From a virus, in the IMG/VR virus record IMGVR_UViG_3300009168_000073, positions 1 through 40,299 of that record: a stretch of 40,299 nucleotides of DNA; one strand, 5' to 3'. The notes beneath the pieces were generated by a model. It worked only from the letters and a program-made list of their open reading frames with translations. It searched no databases and was not told the origin of the DNA. Of this stretch, positions 15,176-25,187 are shown piece after piece. The translations under genes were made by a program, and so were the position numbers. Every line of letters begins with the position of its first letter. The stretch's first letter is position 1.

Positions 15176-17490
15176 TGCCGGGTAAAGCTACAGAAGCACA
15201 GAAAGAGGAAATCGCAAAGAACCTGTTTCTCGCTGCGAACCCTCACCTAGCCGCTGCGTACAAAAACAACCCGCGTACACTGCTCGGCAATCAGATGATT
15301 GACGAAGGTGCGAATATGAAGCCGGTAGCGGGTGGCTATGCGGAGGGGCTGGCGCGGCTAGGTTCCGGCCTCGCTGGCGGGCTGGTAGCCAAGCAGCAAC
15401 AGAAAGTCTTTAAAGGTGCTGACATTGCCGCTTCGGAAGCGAATGAAGCTGCGATGAACGCGGCGCGGGCGAGACTAGGTGGCGGGCTACCGGCTGCGGC
15501 GGGCGGCGTACAGGATGCTTTTGGGCCGGGGGCGATTGCACCGCCGCCCGTAGCACCGCCTGTAGCACCGCCACCACAGCCGCCTGCGGCACAGGTAGCA
15601 AACGCCTTTGGTGGGGGTCCGATCAGTAGGCCACAGGGACCGCCGCCTGTACCTCCCGGTCCTCCGGGGATGCCTCCGGGTGGACCCCCCGGTATGCCGC
15701 CCGCTGCGGCAGTAGCTAATGCGTTCGGTGGTATGCCTAATGCGCCCATAGCACCTATAAGGCCGGGAGTACCCCCGCCAAACCCTACGGTGGCCCCGGT
15801 TCAAGGCCGGGGCGCGGCAACTGGGGCCGTTAATCCAGTAGCAGCGGCATTGACTGCACAGCCAGCTATGGAAACTGTAGCTGGCCGACAAGCTATGCCT
15901 ACTGTACGTCCTATGCCTGCGGTAGTACCGCCGCCTGCTCCGGGTGAACCTGCACCACGGCGGCTAGAACAACAGGGGTTGTTTGCGCCACGGGCAGAAC
16001 GCCGTAAAGCACTTATAGAAGGTCGGTTCGGCGGGCGTGATGATCCTATGGGTGCGTATGGGGTGGTCCTAGGCTTCGGTGATTTGGGTAGGCCACCTAA
16101 GCCGCTAACTCAAATGTCGGTAGGTGAGGTCATAGATTTCGGCAAGAACGTACTTATACCTAGGAGCAAAGCTGCGGGTATAGGTCGTGATAGTCGCGGG
16201 CTTGTTGGCTCCAGTGCTGTGGGTGCGTTCCAGTTTACAGGAGAGACTTTAAAGGAACTGGCTCCTAAGGTACTTGGCGAAGATTGGCGCAGTAAGCCGT
16301 TCGATCAGGACGCACAGGATGAACTAGCTAACGAGCTATTCAACCAGCGTAAGGGTGGTAATTTAAAGGCTACATGGGCTTCACTGCCTGATAGTACTCC
16401 CGGCGCGTATGCGAACAAGACATGGAAGGAAATGCGCCCGATCATTATGAAGGGCGAGAGCGGCGGCGGTGGTAGCACTGCTAGTAGCGTAGCTCGGCCT
16501 ACAACTGGCGGTGCTGTAGGCGCTGATGGTATAGTACAGGCGGAGGTTCCCGGCGCGCCTGATGTAGAAATTCCAGATATGCCAGCGCCTCCACCTGAAC
16601 CTGTACGTGAACCGCTACCGCAGCGAGTACAGTCGCTCCGTATGGCTATGGCAGAAGAACTCATTAAAGGTCGTAAGGCATCTGGCATATCGGCGGATAT
16701 CACTGCGCCTTCACTGGCGGCAGAGTGGGAGGCGGGTACCAAGGAAGAAAGCGCGTACAAGGAACAGGAACGCGCCGATCAGGTACAACAGATTAGGGAT
16801 AAGTATACGTCCGATCTGTCGCTACGCAATCAGAATGCGGCTGCTCTGTATAAGCAGGGCCTTGATGAGCGTACGCAGGCTATCGGACATAAGTACGGGT
16901 TCGAGAGTAAAGAATATGATGCAGCCGTTGCAGCGGCGTCAGAAGCAGCGGAAGCACAGAACGCTCTGATTAAGCAGCGGGAAGAAAATGTTGCACAGAG
17001 GGAGCGGGCTGAGATTGCAGCGGCACGTATGCCTGCAAAGACAACACAAAAGTATTTGGATAACTATTCTCGTACGGAGACTTTGAGTAATCTTATGACT
17101 GATCTGGCTGCGCGACCTAACTCCGTTGGTCTACGCTTTAAAGCACTTCCAGAAGAAGCGTGGCAGCGGCTTGATAAGGAGGGTGTAGGTATCAGGGCAG
17201 CGATCCAAGATATCGGTAGCATGGTGGTACATGACCGATCTGGCGCCGCTGTGACTGCTGCGGAGTGGCCGCGCCTTAAAGGCTTTATACCGAAAGTTGA
17301 TGATACACCAGAAGCAATCAAGTATAAGTTGGAACAGATGCAGCGTGTCATTAATGAAGAACAGGCTGCTATGGAAATGATGTTTAAAGGTAATCCGCTC
17401 ATAGCCAATATGCAACAGGGTGGCTTTGGTGGCGTGGTGGCCCCGCACCTGTTGCAAGCTACTCAAGCCCCCGGTTGGAGTAAGCCGTGA
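15175..17490 (+). CDS. Ejection protein with lysozyme-like domain
   Basis: This 771-residue protein is probably a virion component delivered with the DNA. A helical N-terminus (1-100) is followed by a proline/alanine/glycine linker (105-265). A lysozyme-fold-like segment at about 305-425 has LTQMSVGEVI, then GLVGSSAVGAFQFTGETLKE and FDQDAQDELANELF. The rest is helical coiled coil. The G-x-x-Q-F and D-x-x-x-Q-D-x-x-A pattern resembles phage muramidases that open peptidoglycan during infection. It is the only cell-wall hydrolase candidate in the window. Starts at TAATG with AGGAAGG upstream. Confidence 0.75.
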   Translation: MPGKATEAQKEEIAKNLFLAANPHLAAAYKNNPRTLLGNQMIDEGANMKPVAGGYAEGLARLGSGLAGGLVAKQQQKVFKGADIAASEANEAAMNAARARLGGGLPAAAGGVQDAFGPGAIAPPPVAPPVAPPPQPPAAQVANAFGGGPISRPQGPPPVPPGPPGMPPGGPPGMPPAAAVANAFGGMPNAPIAPIRPGVPPPNPTVAPVQGRGAATGAVNPVAAALTAQPAMETVAGRQAMPTVRPMPAVVPPPAPGEPAPRRLEQQGLFAPRAERRKALIEGRFGGRDDPMGAYGVVLGFGDLGRPPKPLTQMSVGEVIDFGKNVLIPRSKAAGIGRDSRGLVGSSAVGAFQFTGETLKELAPKVLGEDWRSKPFDQDAQDELANELFNQRKGGNLKATWASLPDSTPGAYANKTWKEMRPIIMKGESGGGGSTASSVARPTTGGAVGADGIVQAEVPGAPDVEIPDMPAPPPEPVREPLPQRVQSLRMAMAEELIKGRKASGISADITAPSLAAEWEAGTKEESAYKEQERADQVQQIRDKYTSDLSLRNQNAAALYKQGLDERTQAIGHKYGFESKEYDAAVAAASEAAEAQNALIKQREENVAQRERAEIAAARMPAKTTQKYLDNYSRTETLSNLMTDLAARPNSVGLRFKALPEEAWQRLDKEGVGIRAAIQDIGSMVVHDRSGAAVTAAEWPRLKGFIPKVDDTPEAIKYKLEQMQRVINEEQAAMEMMFKGNPLIANMQQGGFGGVVAPHLLQATQAPGWSKP

Positions 17491-19961
17491 CCAGCTATAC
17501 TCGAACAGCACCTAACGGTAAAAGCTATACAATAAATGGACCAGAAGGTGCGTCCGAGACGGATATACGTACTCAGATAATGATAGCGTATCCGGAGATT
17601 ACGCAGGATATGCAGCGAAAGGCTGCACCGCCTACTACACGCGCCGAAGCCAAAGAACAGAATGTACCCCGTAGGTCTTTAAAGGACTATGCGGGCATGG
17701 GCGGTAGAGCCGTCATGCAGGGTCTTGGCGATCTAGGTGAAATGGCACAGATGGTTAATCCTCTCGTAGCCATATCTAGGACCGCTGCAAAGTATCTACC
17801 GGAAGGCAAAGCCAAGCTGATTGCTCAGTCTCTCGGCCCCGATGTTAATGTACTGGCAGAACGAGGGGCAGATGCTTTAAAACTTGCTAAAGCCGAAACG
17901 GCCAAAGAAAAACTTGCCACTGCCGCGCTCCGTGGTGCTACTGGTTCTATCGTACCCGGAGGCGGAGCCAAGGCATTGGTATCGGCTGCGCTTTCTGGTG
18001 CTGCTTCTGGCTTAGGGGGAGAAGGCGCGAGGCAACTGGAATTAGGTCCAGCGGGAGAGATAGCAGGTTCGGTAATTGGCGGGTTTGCGCCTAGTGGATT
18101 ACGTGGCGTTAAAGAGCTTACTGGGCTTGGTAAGTCTTATGTAGGCAACGCAAGTGAGCGCGCAGCTAAAGCCTTACAGGCTAATGTTACCAATAGACCG
18201 GCGGCGGTAGCTGAACTTGAACGGCAACGCATGGCTGTGCCGGGATCGCGGCCTACTAGTGCGGAACTGGCGGGTGATACGGGTTTTGCCGCGTTAGAGC
18301 GAGATAGGTTAAGTACTGCTATTACGGACAGGCGAGCCGCCAACGCACAGGCACGTACTACGGCAGCGGGTGAAGCAATAGGTGAAGCTGGCGACGTAGC
18401 GGCGGTGCCTGCTCTCGGTGGTCGTGTGGCGGCGCGGGAGCAAGCACGAATACAGGCTGATCTGGCTCGACAGGAAGCGGATCGTGCTACTGCACTCGGT
18501 AGGGCGAAAGAGGATATAAGTCCTGTAACTGAACGTGCTGATGTAGGTTCGGACTTGCGCGGGGATATTGAGGGTGAGTACGAGGCAGCGAAACAGGTTA
18601 CAAAGACTAAGTACGAGAACCCTATATTGAGCGCAGAGCATCCTGTGCGGTTTGACAAGACGCTTCATGCTGATATCACGAATGACATGTATAAGTATTA
18701 TGGGAACGCTAAGGGTGATCCTCCCAAGGGCGTACAGAAGATACTGGAGGATACACTGAATTGGTCGAAGTTACAGCGCAGTGGCAAAGAGCTTACCAAT
18801 ACCAGTGTAATCGCTAACGTGGATCAGCGGCTTGCAGACTTTGCTGGTGAAATGACTATGCGGGGCCGAAAGACAGAAGCGGCGTTTGCTAACCGTATAC
18901 GGCAGACATTGGATAACAATATAGCCGATCAGATGCCTGCTGACTTTAAAGCTGCTCTCGCTGATGCCAAGGCGGCTCGCAATGAGCAGGGTTTGCGGTT
19001 CGAGGACCCGGAGGTTAATCCAGTAGCAAAGGCTATTGCAGAGAATAGGTATAACCGTGCCAAGGTGTCCGATGTTGAACTACCTGAAAAGCTCATTAAG
19101 CGTGGGACTGCTGGTGGGACGGCTGCACAGGCTCTTGTCCGTGCAGTAGGTCGTGACGTATCGGAACCGCGTGTGCGGGCGGTTGTGCGTGACCTCGTTG
19201 ATACTGGTAAGCTGACGCCAGATACTTTAAAGGACTTTCAGTATCTTCTGAAAGAGTATCCGGACATTGAGAAGCATGTTAAGCAATTACACCTTACCGA
19301 TGAAATGCATCAGGTCAAGGCGCTAGAGGATACCTTTAAAGGTACTGCACTAGGGAAGGTAGGAGCCGGTGCCGAGGGTGGCGCACAAAAGCAGATATCT
19401 TCGATGTTGGTAAATAACAACGGAGCGGCCTTTAAAAACCTACTGGATGATGTTCGGAAGGAAGGTGATCCCGACGCGCTAGGAGGCGTACGGCTCGCTC
19501 TCGCGGAGCATGTCAAGACAGGTGGTGGTACTGCCAAGCGTGACGCAGCGAATAATATCATACCTGACAATGACCGTACGTTGCGGTCCCTTGAGCAAGT
19601 ACTAACTAATAGTGGCGATGCGCTCGCTCCGGCACAGCGAGAGGCTTTAGAGGCTATCCGTACAGAGCTAGGACGTACCAGCTTTGTCAAGGGTGCTGGT
19701 GTTCCTACTGGGCATACCACTAAGATCGGAACTATCCCCGGTAAGGCAATTACTGCGAGGATGATCCGGTTTGTGCTGGAACATGCTACTAATCTGAAAC
19801 AAGTAGATAGGCTTATAGAGACTGCGTTACTTGATCCCAAAGAAGCAGCACGTCTTTTAAAGCGTCCTACTCAGGCTCGTAAGGCTCGAATGTTACGCGC
19901 TCTCCGTGGTGGTGCCATTGGTACCACTATGGGACTGCAACAGACAACGGAGACACAGTGA
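17487..19961 (+). CDS. Large DNA ejection protein (internal virion)
   Basis: The 824-residue protein has a short N-terminal domain typical of internal virion proteins (TAPNGKSYTINGPEGASETD, then IRTQIMIAYPE). A glycine/alanine-rich stretch near residues 150-210 (GATGSIVPGGGAKALVSAAL) could insert into membranes. Long alanine/arginine/glutamate-rich helices fill the rest. Order and size fit the trans-envelope channel proteins of podophages. Start GTG overlaps the previous TGA. I see no enzymatic motif. Confidence 0.75.
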   Translation: MTSYTRTAPNGKSYTINGPEGASETDIRTQIMIAYPEITQDMQRKAAPPTTRAEAKEQNVPRRSLKDYAGMGGRAVMQGLGDLGEMAQMVNPLVAISRTAAKYLPEGKAKLIAQSLGPDVNVLAERGADALKLAKAETAKEKLATAALRGATGSIVPGGGAKALVSAALSGAASGLGGEGARQLELGPAGEIAGSVIGGFAPSGLRGVKELTGLGKSYVGNASERAAKALQANVTNRPAAVAELERQRMAVPGSRPTSAELAGDTGFAALERDRLSTAITDRRAANAQARTTAAGEAIGEAGDVAAVPALGGRVAAREQARIQADLARQEADRATALGRAKEDISPVTERADVGSDLRGDIEGEYEAAKQVTKTKYENPILSAEHPVRFDKTLHADITNDMYKYYGNAKGDPPKGVQKILEDTLNWSKLQRSGKELTNTSVIANVDQRLADFAGEMTMRGRKTEAAFANRIRQTLDNNIADQMPADFKAALADAKAARNEQGLRFEDPEVNPVAKAIAENRYNRAKVSDVELPEKLIKRGTAGGTAAQALVRAVGRDVSEPRVRAVVRDLVDTGKLTPDTLKDFQYLLKEYPDIEKHVKQLHLTDEMHQVKALEDTFKGTALGKVGAGAEGGAQKQISSMLVNNNGAAFKNLLDDVRKEGDPDALGGVRLALAEHVKTGGGTAKRDAANNIIPDNDRTLRSLEQVLTNSGDALAPAQREALEAIRTELGRTSFVKGAGVPTGHTTKIGTIPGKAITARMIRFVLEHATNLKQVDRLIETALLDPKEAARLLKRPTQARKARMLRALRGGAIGTTMGLQQTTETQ

Positions 19962-21616
19962 TGCCCGGTTTCGACCTCTCCGGTAATTTTACCCGCGCAA
20001 TGAACTGGAAGCAGGACCGTGACAACGGTATTCGTATACTTGCTGATCGGCACGATGTAGAGGACGATAATTTCGCTGGCGCGTTTAACCAGACGTTCCT
20101 GCGTAATGGCGCGGTGCCGATGACCGGCAATCTGAATATGAACGGTAAGAAGATTAATACCATATCAGCGGGTACGGAGCTTCTACCGGGACTTACTTTC
20201 GAGCTTAATGTAGCTACTGGTCTGTATCAGGCAGACCCCAACCATATCGGTATCAGTATAAACGGTAGTAAGCGTTTGGAGGTTGCTACTAATGGTTCGG
20301 TAATATACGGCGGTTCTCAGGTACTTGCTTTAAAGGCTGCTTCATCGGATCATACGTATTTGGCTTTCTATCCGCGTACTGCTGACCTGCTTACAATAGG
20401 CGGGTGGGTCGGGTATGGTGCCGCTCCCGGTACTGTGCATATGCAGATCGCTAACAATATTGCTGCTGGTGCTGTTAGCTTAGTTACTAGGGTCGGTGAC
20501 GGCGGTGCTATTGAATTAACGCCGCGCACTGGATTAGCATTGGCGGCTACTCCGTTAGGCACTATAACGCATGGCGCTGGCATGTTTAGGGTACAAAGTA
20601 CCGGCGCTGTTGGTGTTCCAACTGGTTCGGCGGGTACTGGTATTGAGTTATGGCGCGCGGGCATACAGTCATATGATCGTACAGCTAATGGATATACGTC
20701 TATGTCCATTGACAGTACCATAGTAAATTTTGGCGGGCCTAACGGGGTGCTTGCAACTATAGGTAAAATACCTAGCAGAGCGGCGGCGGCATTGGCCTTA
20801 AATGGTGCTGATCCTGTCATAAATATGACAAGTAGTAGTGGATTTGCTGGCTCCTATGAGATAGTGGCAGGAGCCAATGAGCATCTTACAGCTATAGGTA
20901 GCGTATGGGCTACCCATAATGTACCATCTACTCGCGGTATCAGCTTTTCTATCGGCAATGTTTCCAAGCTACAGATTGCTCAGGCCGGTATTATTAATTT
21001 AGTCACTTTTAATAATGGGATACTATCTAAGGGGTCTTGGCGTAGTCGATTTGAAGAAGGCGAGGGTGTAAACGTAGGTGTAGGTCCCGGTATTGAGATA
21101 ATTGGTAAGCACAGTAACGGTTGGTCGTACATATATGCTTATAATCAGACTTCCGCAGCTTTTGGTAATCTTTCCCTAAGTGTTGCTTTACTGGCCTTCC
21201 AAGGTATCACGACGACGGCAGATGCGGCTAACCTGAACCTTAGTCCTAGCCAGTATGTGCTTAAATCAACGTCCTCGCGCAAGTACAAGAAGGACATTAA
21301 AGCACTGGCGACAGGGATATCCAGAGATATCATCATGGCGCTGAAACCAATCACTTACGTATCGCGTGGCAAGTATGATAGTCCTGCACGACACTATGGT
21401 TTGATCGCAGAGGACGTAGCCGAAGTAGCACCGCAGCTTGTCAGCTACTCCTTTAAAGATGATGATATGGTGCAACAGAATGGTAATGCTCCATCGCTTC
21501 CAAGAGAAGGTGCTGTTCCTACTGTGCCAGATGGGGTTCAATATGAGCGCCTGATAGTGCCGCTAATCAAGTATATTCAGGAGTTAGAAGCTAGGCTCCA
21601 GAAGGCAGGAATTTAA
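19961..21616 (+). CDS. Tail fibre with C-terminal S74 chaperone domain
   Basis: The 551-residue protein begins with a probable tail-attachment segment (MPGFDLSGNFTRAMNWKQDR) and a NGAVPMTGNLNMNGKKI phrase common to fibres. A repetitive beta-rich shaft follows. Residues from about 440 (SRKYKKDIKALATGISRDII) to the end contain YGLIAEDVAEVAPQLV and YERLIVPLIKYIQELEARLQ. This is the typical peptidase S74 intramolecular chaperone, which trimerises the fibre and cleaves itself off. Start ATG lies in TGATG. It probably binds the host receptor. Confidence 0.88.
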   Translation: MPGFDLSGNFTRAMNWKQDRDNGIRILADRHDVEDDNFAGAFNQTFLRNGAVPMTGNLNMNGKKINTISAGTELLPGLTFELNVATGLYQADPNHIGISINGSKRLEVATNGSVIYGGSQVLALKAASSDHTYLAFYPRTADLLTIGGWVGYGAAPGTVHMQIANNIAAGAVSLVTRVGDGGAIELTPRTGLALAATPLGTITHGAGMFRVQSTGAVGVPTGSAGTGIELWRAGIQSYDRTANGYTSMSIDSTIVNFGGPNGVLATIGKIPSRAAAALALNGADPVINMTSSSGFAGSYEIVAGANEHLTAIGSVWATHNVPSTRGISFSIGNVSKLQIAQAGIINLVTFNNGILSKGSWRSRFEEGEGVNVGVGPGIEIIGKHSNGWSYIYAYNQTSAAFGNLSLSVALLAFQGITTTADAANLNLSPSQYVLKSTSSRKYKKDIKALATGISRDIIMALKPITYVSRGKYDSPARHYGLIAEDVAEVAPQLVSYSFKDDDMVQQNGNAPSLPREGAVPTVPDGVQYERLIVPLIKYIQELEARLQKAGI

Positions 21617-21617
21617 C

Positions 21618-22373
21618 ATGGGCTTTGAAGCTGCTCCCGGTTATCCCGTATATGGTGAATGGGTGTTCGGGTATCTGGACGGTTATCAGGCATGGTTACA
21701 GAAGGGATCAGAAATGCCGGGGATCGTAGGACAACAGGTTATTACTGCTACTGGCGCAGGCGTGTATACTCCTACTCCCGGTACTACTAGTATAGTAGTC
21801 GAGATAGTCGGCGGCGGCGGTGGGGGCGGTTCCGCTATACTGTCAACTGCTGGTAACTGTTCAGGCGGCGGTGGTGGCGGCGGTGGCGGTTATTGCAAAA
21901 AACGCTATACTAGTGGCTTCGCTGCGGCTGCTTATAGCGTCGGTATAGGCGGTGCTGGTGGCACAGCGGCGGCTGCTAATCCCGGTGCAGTCGGCGGCAA
22001 TACTACTTTCCTAGCCATGACAGCCAGCGGTGGCCTTGGTGGTCCTGCTACTGGTAATGCCAGCGCACTCGGCCCTGCATCTGGTGCCGTAGCTGGTGGC
22101 GCTGCGGCTGGCGGTGATTTAAACATACCGGGAGAACCGGGAGATAGCTGCAATCGTTTTGTAGCAACTACCATAGCAGGCGGCTTGGGTGGTAGTTCGC
22201 AGCTTGGTTCTGGCGGTACACCAGTAGGTGCTATAGGCACTATGACATTCGCTGGTGGAGCGGGACGCGGGTATGGCGGCGGTGGTAGTGGCGCGGCGGC
22301 AGCTAATGGTGGCGCAGCGGCAGCGGGCGGTGCAGGCGCTCCGGGTGTACTCATTATTACTGAGTACTCTTAG
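21618..22373 (+). CDS. Glycine-rich fibre-tip/adhesin-like protein
   Basis: Residues 1-35 are an aromatic-rich head (PGYPVYGEWVFGYLDGYQAW). The middle contains poly-glycine runs ([23 protein letters not shown]), and the protein ends GVLIITEYS. This pattern matches glycine-rich domains of fibre-tip adhesins such as T-even gp38 and of other phage tail proteins, where poly-Gly helices form a sandwich and loops contact the receptor. It directly follows the fibre and is the last rightward gene. Its end overlaps the converging gene by 17 bases. Confidence 0.75.
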   Translation: MGFEAAPGYPVYGEWVFGYLDGYQAWLQKGSEMPGIVGQQVITATGAGVYTPTPGTTSIVVEIVGGGGGGGSAILSTAGNCSGGGGGGGGGYCKKRYTSGFAAAAYSVGIGGAGGTAAAANPGAVGGNTTFLAMTASGGLGGPATGNASALGPASGAVAGGAAAGGDLNIPGEPGDSCNRFVATTIAGGLGGSSQLGSGGTPVGAIGTMTFAGGAGRGYGGGGSGAAAANGGAAAAGGAGAPGVLIITEYS

Positions 22374-22740
22374 CCTTTAAAGTAGCTTCCTCTATCGCAT
22401 AGAGCCTGCGCGCTTCATCCGGATCACGGTACGGCCAGTTCTTCTTGCCGCCGTTCTTGATCCGGTTGTATACCCAAAACTCATGTAGCAGGCTTTCTAT
22501 CTGCCCCGCTGTTAGTTCAGGGAACCCCCATGTCACGAACCTGTGCTGTAGGACCGTGACCGCCTCATGGGTCCTACCCCTAGGTATGTACTGACCGGCT
22601 GCTTTAAGGTATATCAGTATGTTACCTTCTGGTCTGTCCTTGGTAAGCAGGTCATAGGCTCGATATGTGATATCTGACCGACCTTCCAGACGCATACGGG
22701 CGAAATCCTCGAAGCGGCGGGCCTGTTCCTGATTGGGCAT
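22357..22740 (-). CDS. Hypothetical protein, last gene of leftward arm
   Basis: The 127-residue protein is charged and helical (NQEQARRFEDFARMRLEGRS; TAGQIESLLHEFWVYNRIKN) and has no motif I recognise. Its start overlaps the stop of the zinc-ribbon gene (TAATG). The 3' end overlaps the end of the rightward operon by 17 bases, and no terminator hairpin is visible between the two arms. Confidence 0.7.
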   Translation of the reverse strand: MPNQEQARRFEDFARMRLEGRSDITYRAYDLLTKDRPEGNILIYLKAAGQYIPRGRTHEAVTVLQHRFVTWGFPELTAGQIESLLHEFWVYNRIKNGGKKNWPYRDPDEARRLYAIEEATLKAKSTQ

Positions 22741-23099
22741 TATGTTCTCTTTTTGTCCGTCGATTTGCGGGGGGTCCGGGGCCGCTTGGCCTTGGGGGAG
22801 CCAGATTTCGGTTTGCTCACTGAGCGCCTTTTGGAACGGTGTTCCTGAGCCGGTTCCGGGGCCTCTTTAATTGGTATGGGCGCGATCACGAAGTTAGTCA
22901 GCGCCAAACGGCGGGGAGCGCCACAAACGGGGCATACTACTCGGACCCCGCGACCGTTAGCGCCGTCATAGTACAGACCATCCATAGGGCGGGCAGTAAG
23001 CATACTCTGACAGGCTACACAGGTGTACGTATACGTAGCACGTTCATGTGCGTTGTGGCGTTCTACTATTGTCACTGTGCTTTCAGGTGCGTCGGTCAT
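22740..23099 (-). CDS. Zinc-ribbon protein with basic tail
   Basis: The start at 23099 is chosen because AGGAGA lies at the right distance; a longer frame to 23204 has none. The 119-residue protein has paired cysteines C27-x2-C30 (TYTCVACQSML) and C56-x2-C59 (VVCPVCGAPRR), a clear zinc ribbon. The lysine/arginine/serine/proline-rich tail from about residue 76 looks disordered and could bind nucleic acid. Role unknown; it lies downstream of the helicase in the replication arm. Confidence 0.75.
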   Translation of the reverse strand: MTDAPESTVTIVERHNAHERATYTYTCVACQSMLTARPMDGLYYDGANGRGVRVVCPVCGAPRRLALTNFVIAPIPIKEAPEPAQEHRSKRRSVSKPKSGSPKAKRPRTPRKSTDKKRT

Positions 23100-23323
23100 T
23101 GTATGTCTCCTATGTTTTCTCCTGTAACGGCTGCACAGGTCCGTGCATGTTTGATGAGCATACCAGCCATAGCAACGGCTTCGGCGGGGTGCATACCAAG
23201 CCATGTTACTGGCGTACCGAAGTCGAGGATGACCCTGCCGTTCTGTACGCCTATTTTCATGGAAAGTTCGCCCTCGTCATCCGGGTTCAGCTTGCCGTCA
23301 GGGAACTTATCTGTCTTTACCAT
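23096..23323 (-). CDS. Small conserved phage protein
   Basis: A 75-residue protein with the phrase RVILDFGTPVTWLGMHPAEA followed by VAMAGMLIKHAR, which I recognise as a small phage protein of unknown function often encoded near replication genes. AAAGGAAAAA precedes the ATG. The last codons overlap the zinc-ribbon gene start by four bases. Confidence 0.7.
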   Translation of the reverse strand: MVKTDKFPDGKLNPDDEGELSMKIGVQNGRVILDFGTPVTWLGMHPAEAVAMAGMLIKHARTCAAVTGENIGDIQ

Positions 23324-23334
23324 TACTTTTTCCT

Positions 23335-23574
23335 TTATGCTTTAAAGCGTCTAAGCAGTTCCTCCATTGTCTTAACTACATCTGTACGTTCGCCGTTACT
23401 GATGTAGTTTACACGACCCTCTTTAATGTCACCGAACTTGGTCATAAGTAGTACGAAACAAGTGTCTCGGTCAGTCCCCTCCCTGTCACCATTAAGTATT
23501 TGATCTATACCGGATGCCAACGCGTTCATCATGGCATGGTATTCCTCTTGTATAGGTCCGTGTGACTTGTCCAT
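23335..23574 (-). CDS. Small conserved phage protein
   Basis: A 79-residue protein. The segment TCFVLLMTKFGDIKEGRVNY followed by ISNGERTDVVKTMEELLRRF matches a widespread small phage family of unknown function. The ATG sits in CTTTAATGG and overlaps the stop of the SNF2-type helicase, so the two are translationally coupled. Confidence 0.7.
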   Translation of the reverse strand: MDKSHGPIQEEYHAMMNALASGIDQILNGDREGTDRDTCFVLLMTKFGDIKEGRVNYISNGERTDVVKTMEELLRRFKA

Positions 23575-25187
23575 TAAAGTACGTCCTCTAGCTTCTTGTT
23601 CAGTTCCTCAATGTCGCGTACGTTCCAGCCCCGGAGGTCCTGATACTTGCGGAGCGCAGCCCTGAACTTTGTTTGTGTATCGCCTCGCTCACGGTAAGTC
23701 ATAAGCATCAAGTCATCCACTGTCTTGTTTGCTACTATATGATGGATGCCTACAATGTTCTGCTGACCGCTACGGGCGATCCTAGCGTTGGTCTGCATGT
23801 ACTTCTCTAGGCTCCATATCTGGCTGAACCATATGATATGGTGGCCTCCCATCTGTGCATTGATCCCATGCCCCGCCGACTGCGGGTGTAGCAGCATGAC
23901 AGGCAGCTTGCCGCTGTTCCACAACTTGAGCATCTGCTCAGAGTTTTTACTGGTCAGTAGCCCATGACTGATACCGGCTGTATTTAAAGCATTCACTATG
24001 CGTTCTTTGTCGGCCTTGAAGTGATATGTCACAATCACGTTATTGTCGATCATGTCGATCAACTCTACCAGCTTCACTAGCTTGTAGTCGTGCAAGTGTT
24101 CAGTAACATTATACCCAAAGTCGTCGTTCTTGTATATGAAGCCGTTAGCCATCTGGTGACAGAGCATGGATTTAGCCCCGCCGTTTGCGGCCATTATGAA
24201 GTCCTTGCCCAGTTCTATTAAAGCCTCTCGCTCCATCTTGTCGTAGAACTCCCGTATGTGTACAGGAAGCTCTATCTTGTGTAGGTGGCTCTCGGGTATG
24301 TCCGTTTTGCTGGCGTCACCTATGGTAGCAGGCAGTACGCCGTAGTCCTCTGCCGATAGCTCTACTGTAACGTCTGCGATCAGTTCGTGTATCTTGACAG
24401 GTGCGCCGTCCTTGGGCATCCACTCTGGACGTACTTCTAGCTCGTCAGGCTTGATTTCGGTACGCCATACATGGTCAGCTACCTGTCCTGCCTTGTAGAA
24501 GAACCGCTCTTTATACGTGTCAAAGTTCTCATGTAGTCGCTTACCGTGGTCAACGATGTACATGGGTGCCCATAGGTTCAGTAGCGAGGTAGGGGCGGGT
24601 GTCCCGGTCATAATCACGGTGCGCTTGAACTTGTGCGGGCCTACCCGAATGACCTTACCATCGGGGTCCTTTAAAGACTTTCCATCTTCACCCTTGATCG
24701 TGTGCCGATCACCGTAGTTGGACAGCAGCTTGAACCGCTTGCTGTTGTGGGCCTTGAACATGGAACTTTCATCTACGACCAGTACATCGAAGCGATCCCA
24801 ACTATACCGAAGCTCTTTAAAGAGCCACTCCAGAAGCTCCGGGTTGACCAGATAGATATGTGCGGGGCGGTACAGGGCTAGCCGTCGTTGCGGTACGGTC
24901 CCGCGCAGCAGGCTGAACTGGAGCCACGTTGTACTGCTCCAGCCAGCGGCTTCCTGCCTCCATACGGTGTTACAGACAGCTATCGGTGCTACGACCAGTA
25001 TAGGCTTCTCTATCTGCCGCCAGTTGATAAGGTCTACTAGCCCTTGTAGTACGGCGAAGGTCTTGCCCAAGCCCATGTCAACGATCACAGCAGTACCGTC
25101 GCCGCTGTTACCAGTGAATACCTTGTGCGCCGTACGCATCTGGTACGGGCGGGCAGGAGCGCCGTCTATGAGCCGGTACGGGATCAT
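23574..25187 (-). CDS. SNF2-type DNA helicase/translocase
   Basis: The 537-residue SF2 enzyme shows motif I DMGLGKT (37-43), motif Ia near LVVAP (64-68), motif II VVDESS (137-142, a DEAH variant), motif III MTGTPAPTS (193-201) and motif VI around QTNARIARSGQ. Between motifs II and III is the SNF2-like FKAHNSKRFK. Such proteins accompany family A polymerases, VRR-NUC and DUF2815 proteins in many phages and are thought to remodel forks or recombination intermediates. GGAG lies eight bases before the ATG. It ends L-E-D-V-L. Confidence 0.9.
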   Translation of the reverse strand: MIPYRLIDGAPARPYQMRTAHKVFTGNSGDGTAVIVDMGLGKTFAVLQGLVDLINWRQIEKPILVVAPIAVCNTVWRQEAAGWSSTTWLQFSLLRGTVPQRRLALYRPAHIYLVNPELLEWLFKELRYSWDRFDVLVVDESSMFKAHNSKRFKLLSNYGDRHTIKGEDGKSLKDPDGKVIRVGPHKFKRTVIMTGTPAPTSLLNLWAPMYIVDHGKRLHENFDTYKERFFYKAGQVADHVWRTEIKPDELEVRPEWMPKDGAPVKIHELIADVTVELSAEDYGVLPATIGDASKTDIPESHLHKIELPVHIREFYDKMEREALIELGKDFIMAANGGAKSMLCHQMANGFIYKNDDFGYNVTEHLHDYKLVKLVELIDMIDNNVIVTYHFKADKERIVNALNTAGISHGLLTSKNSEQMLKLWNSGKLPVMLLHPQSAGHGINAQMGGHHIIWFSQIWSLEKYMQTNARIARSGQQNIVGIHHIVANKTVDDLMLMTYRERGDTQTKFRAALRKYQDLRGWNVRDIEELNKKLEDVL

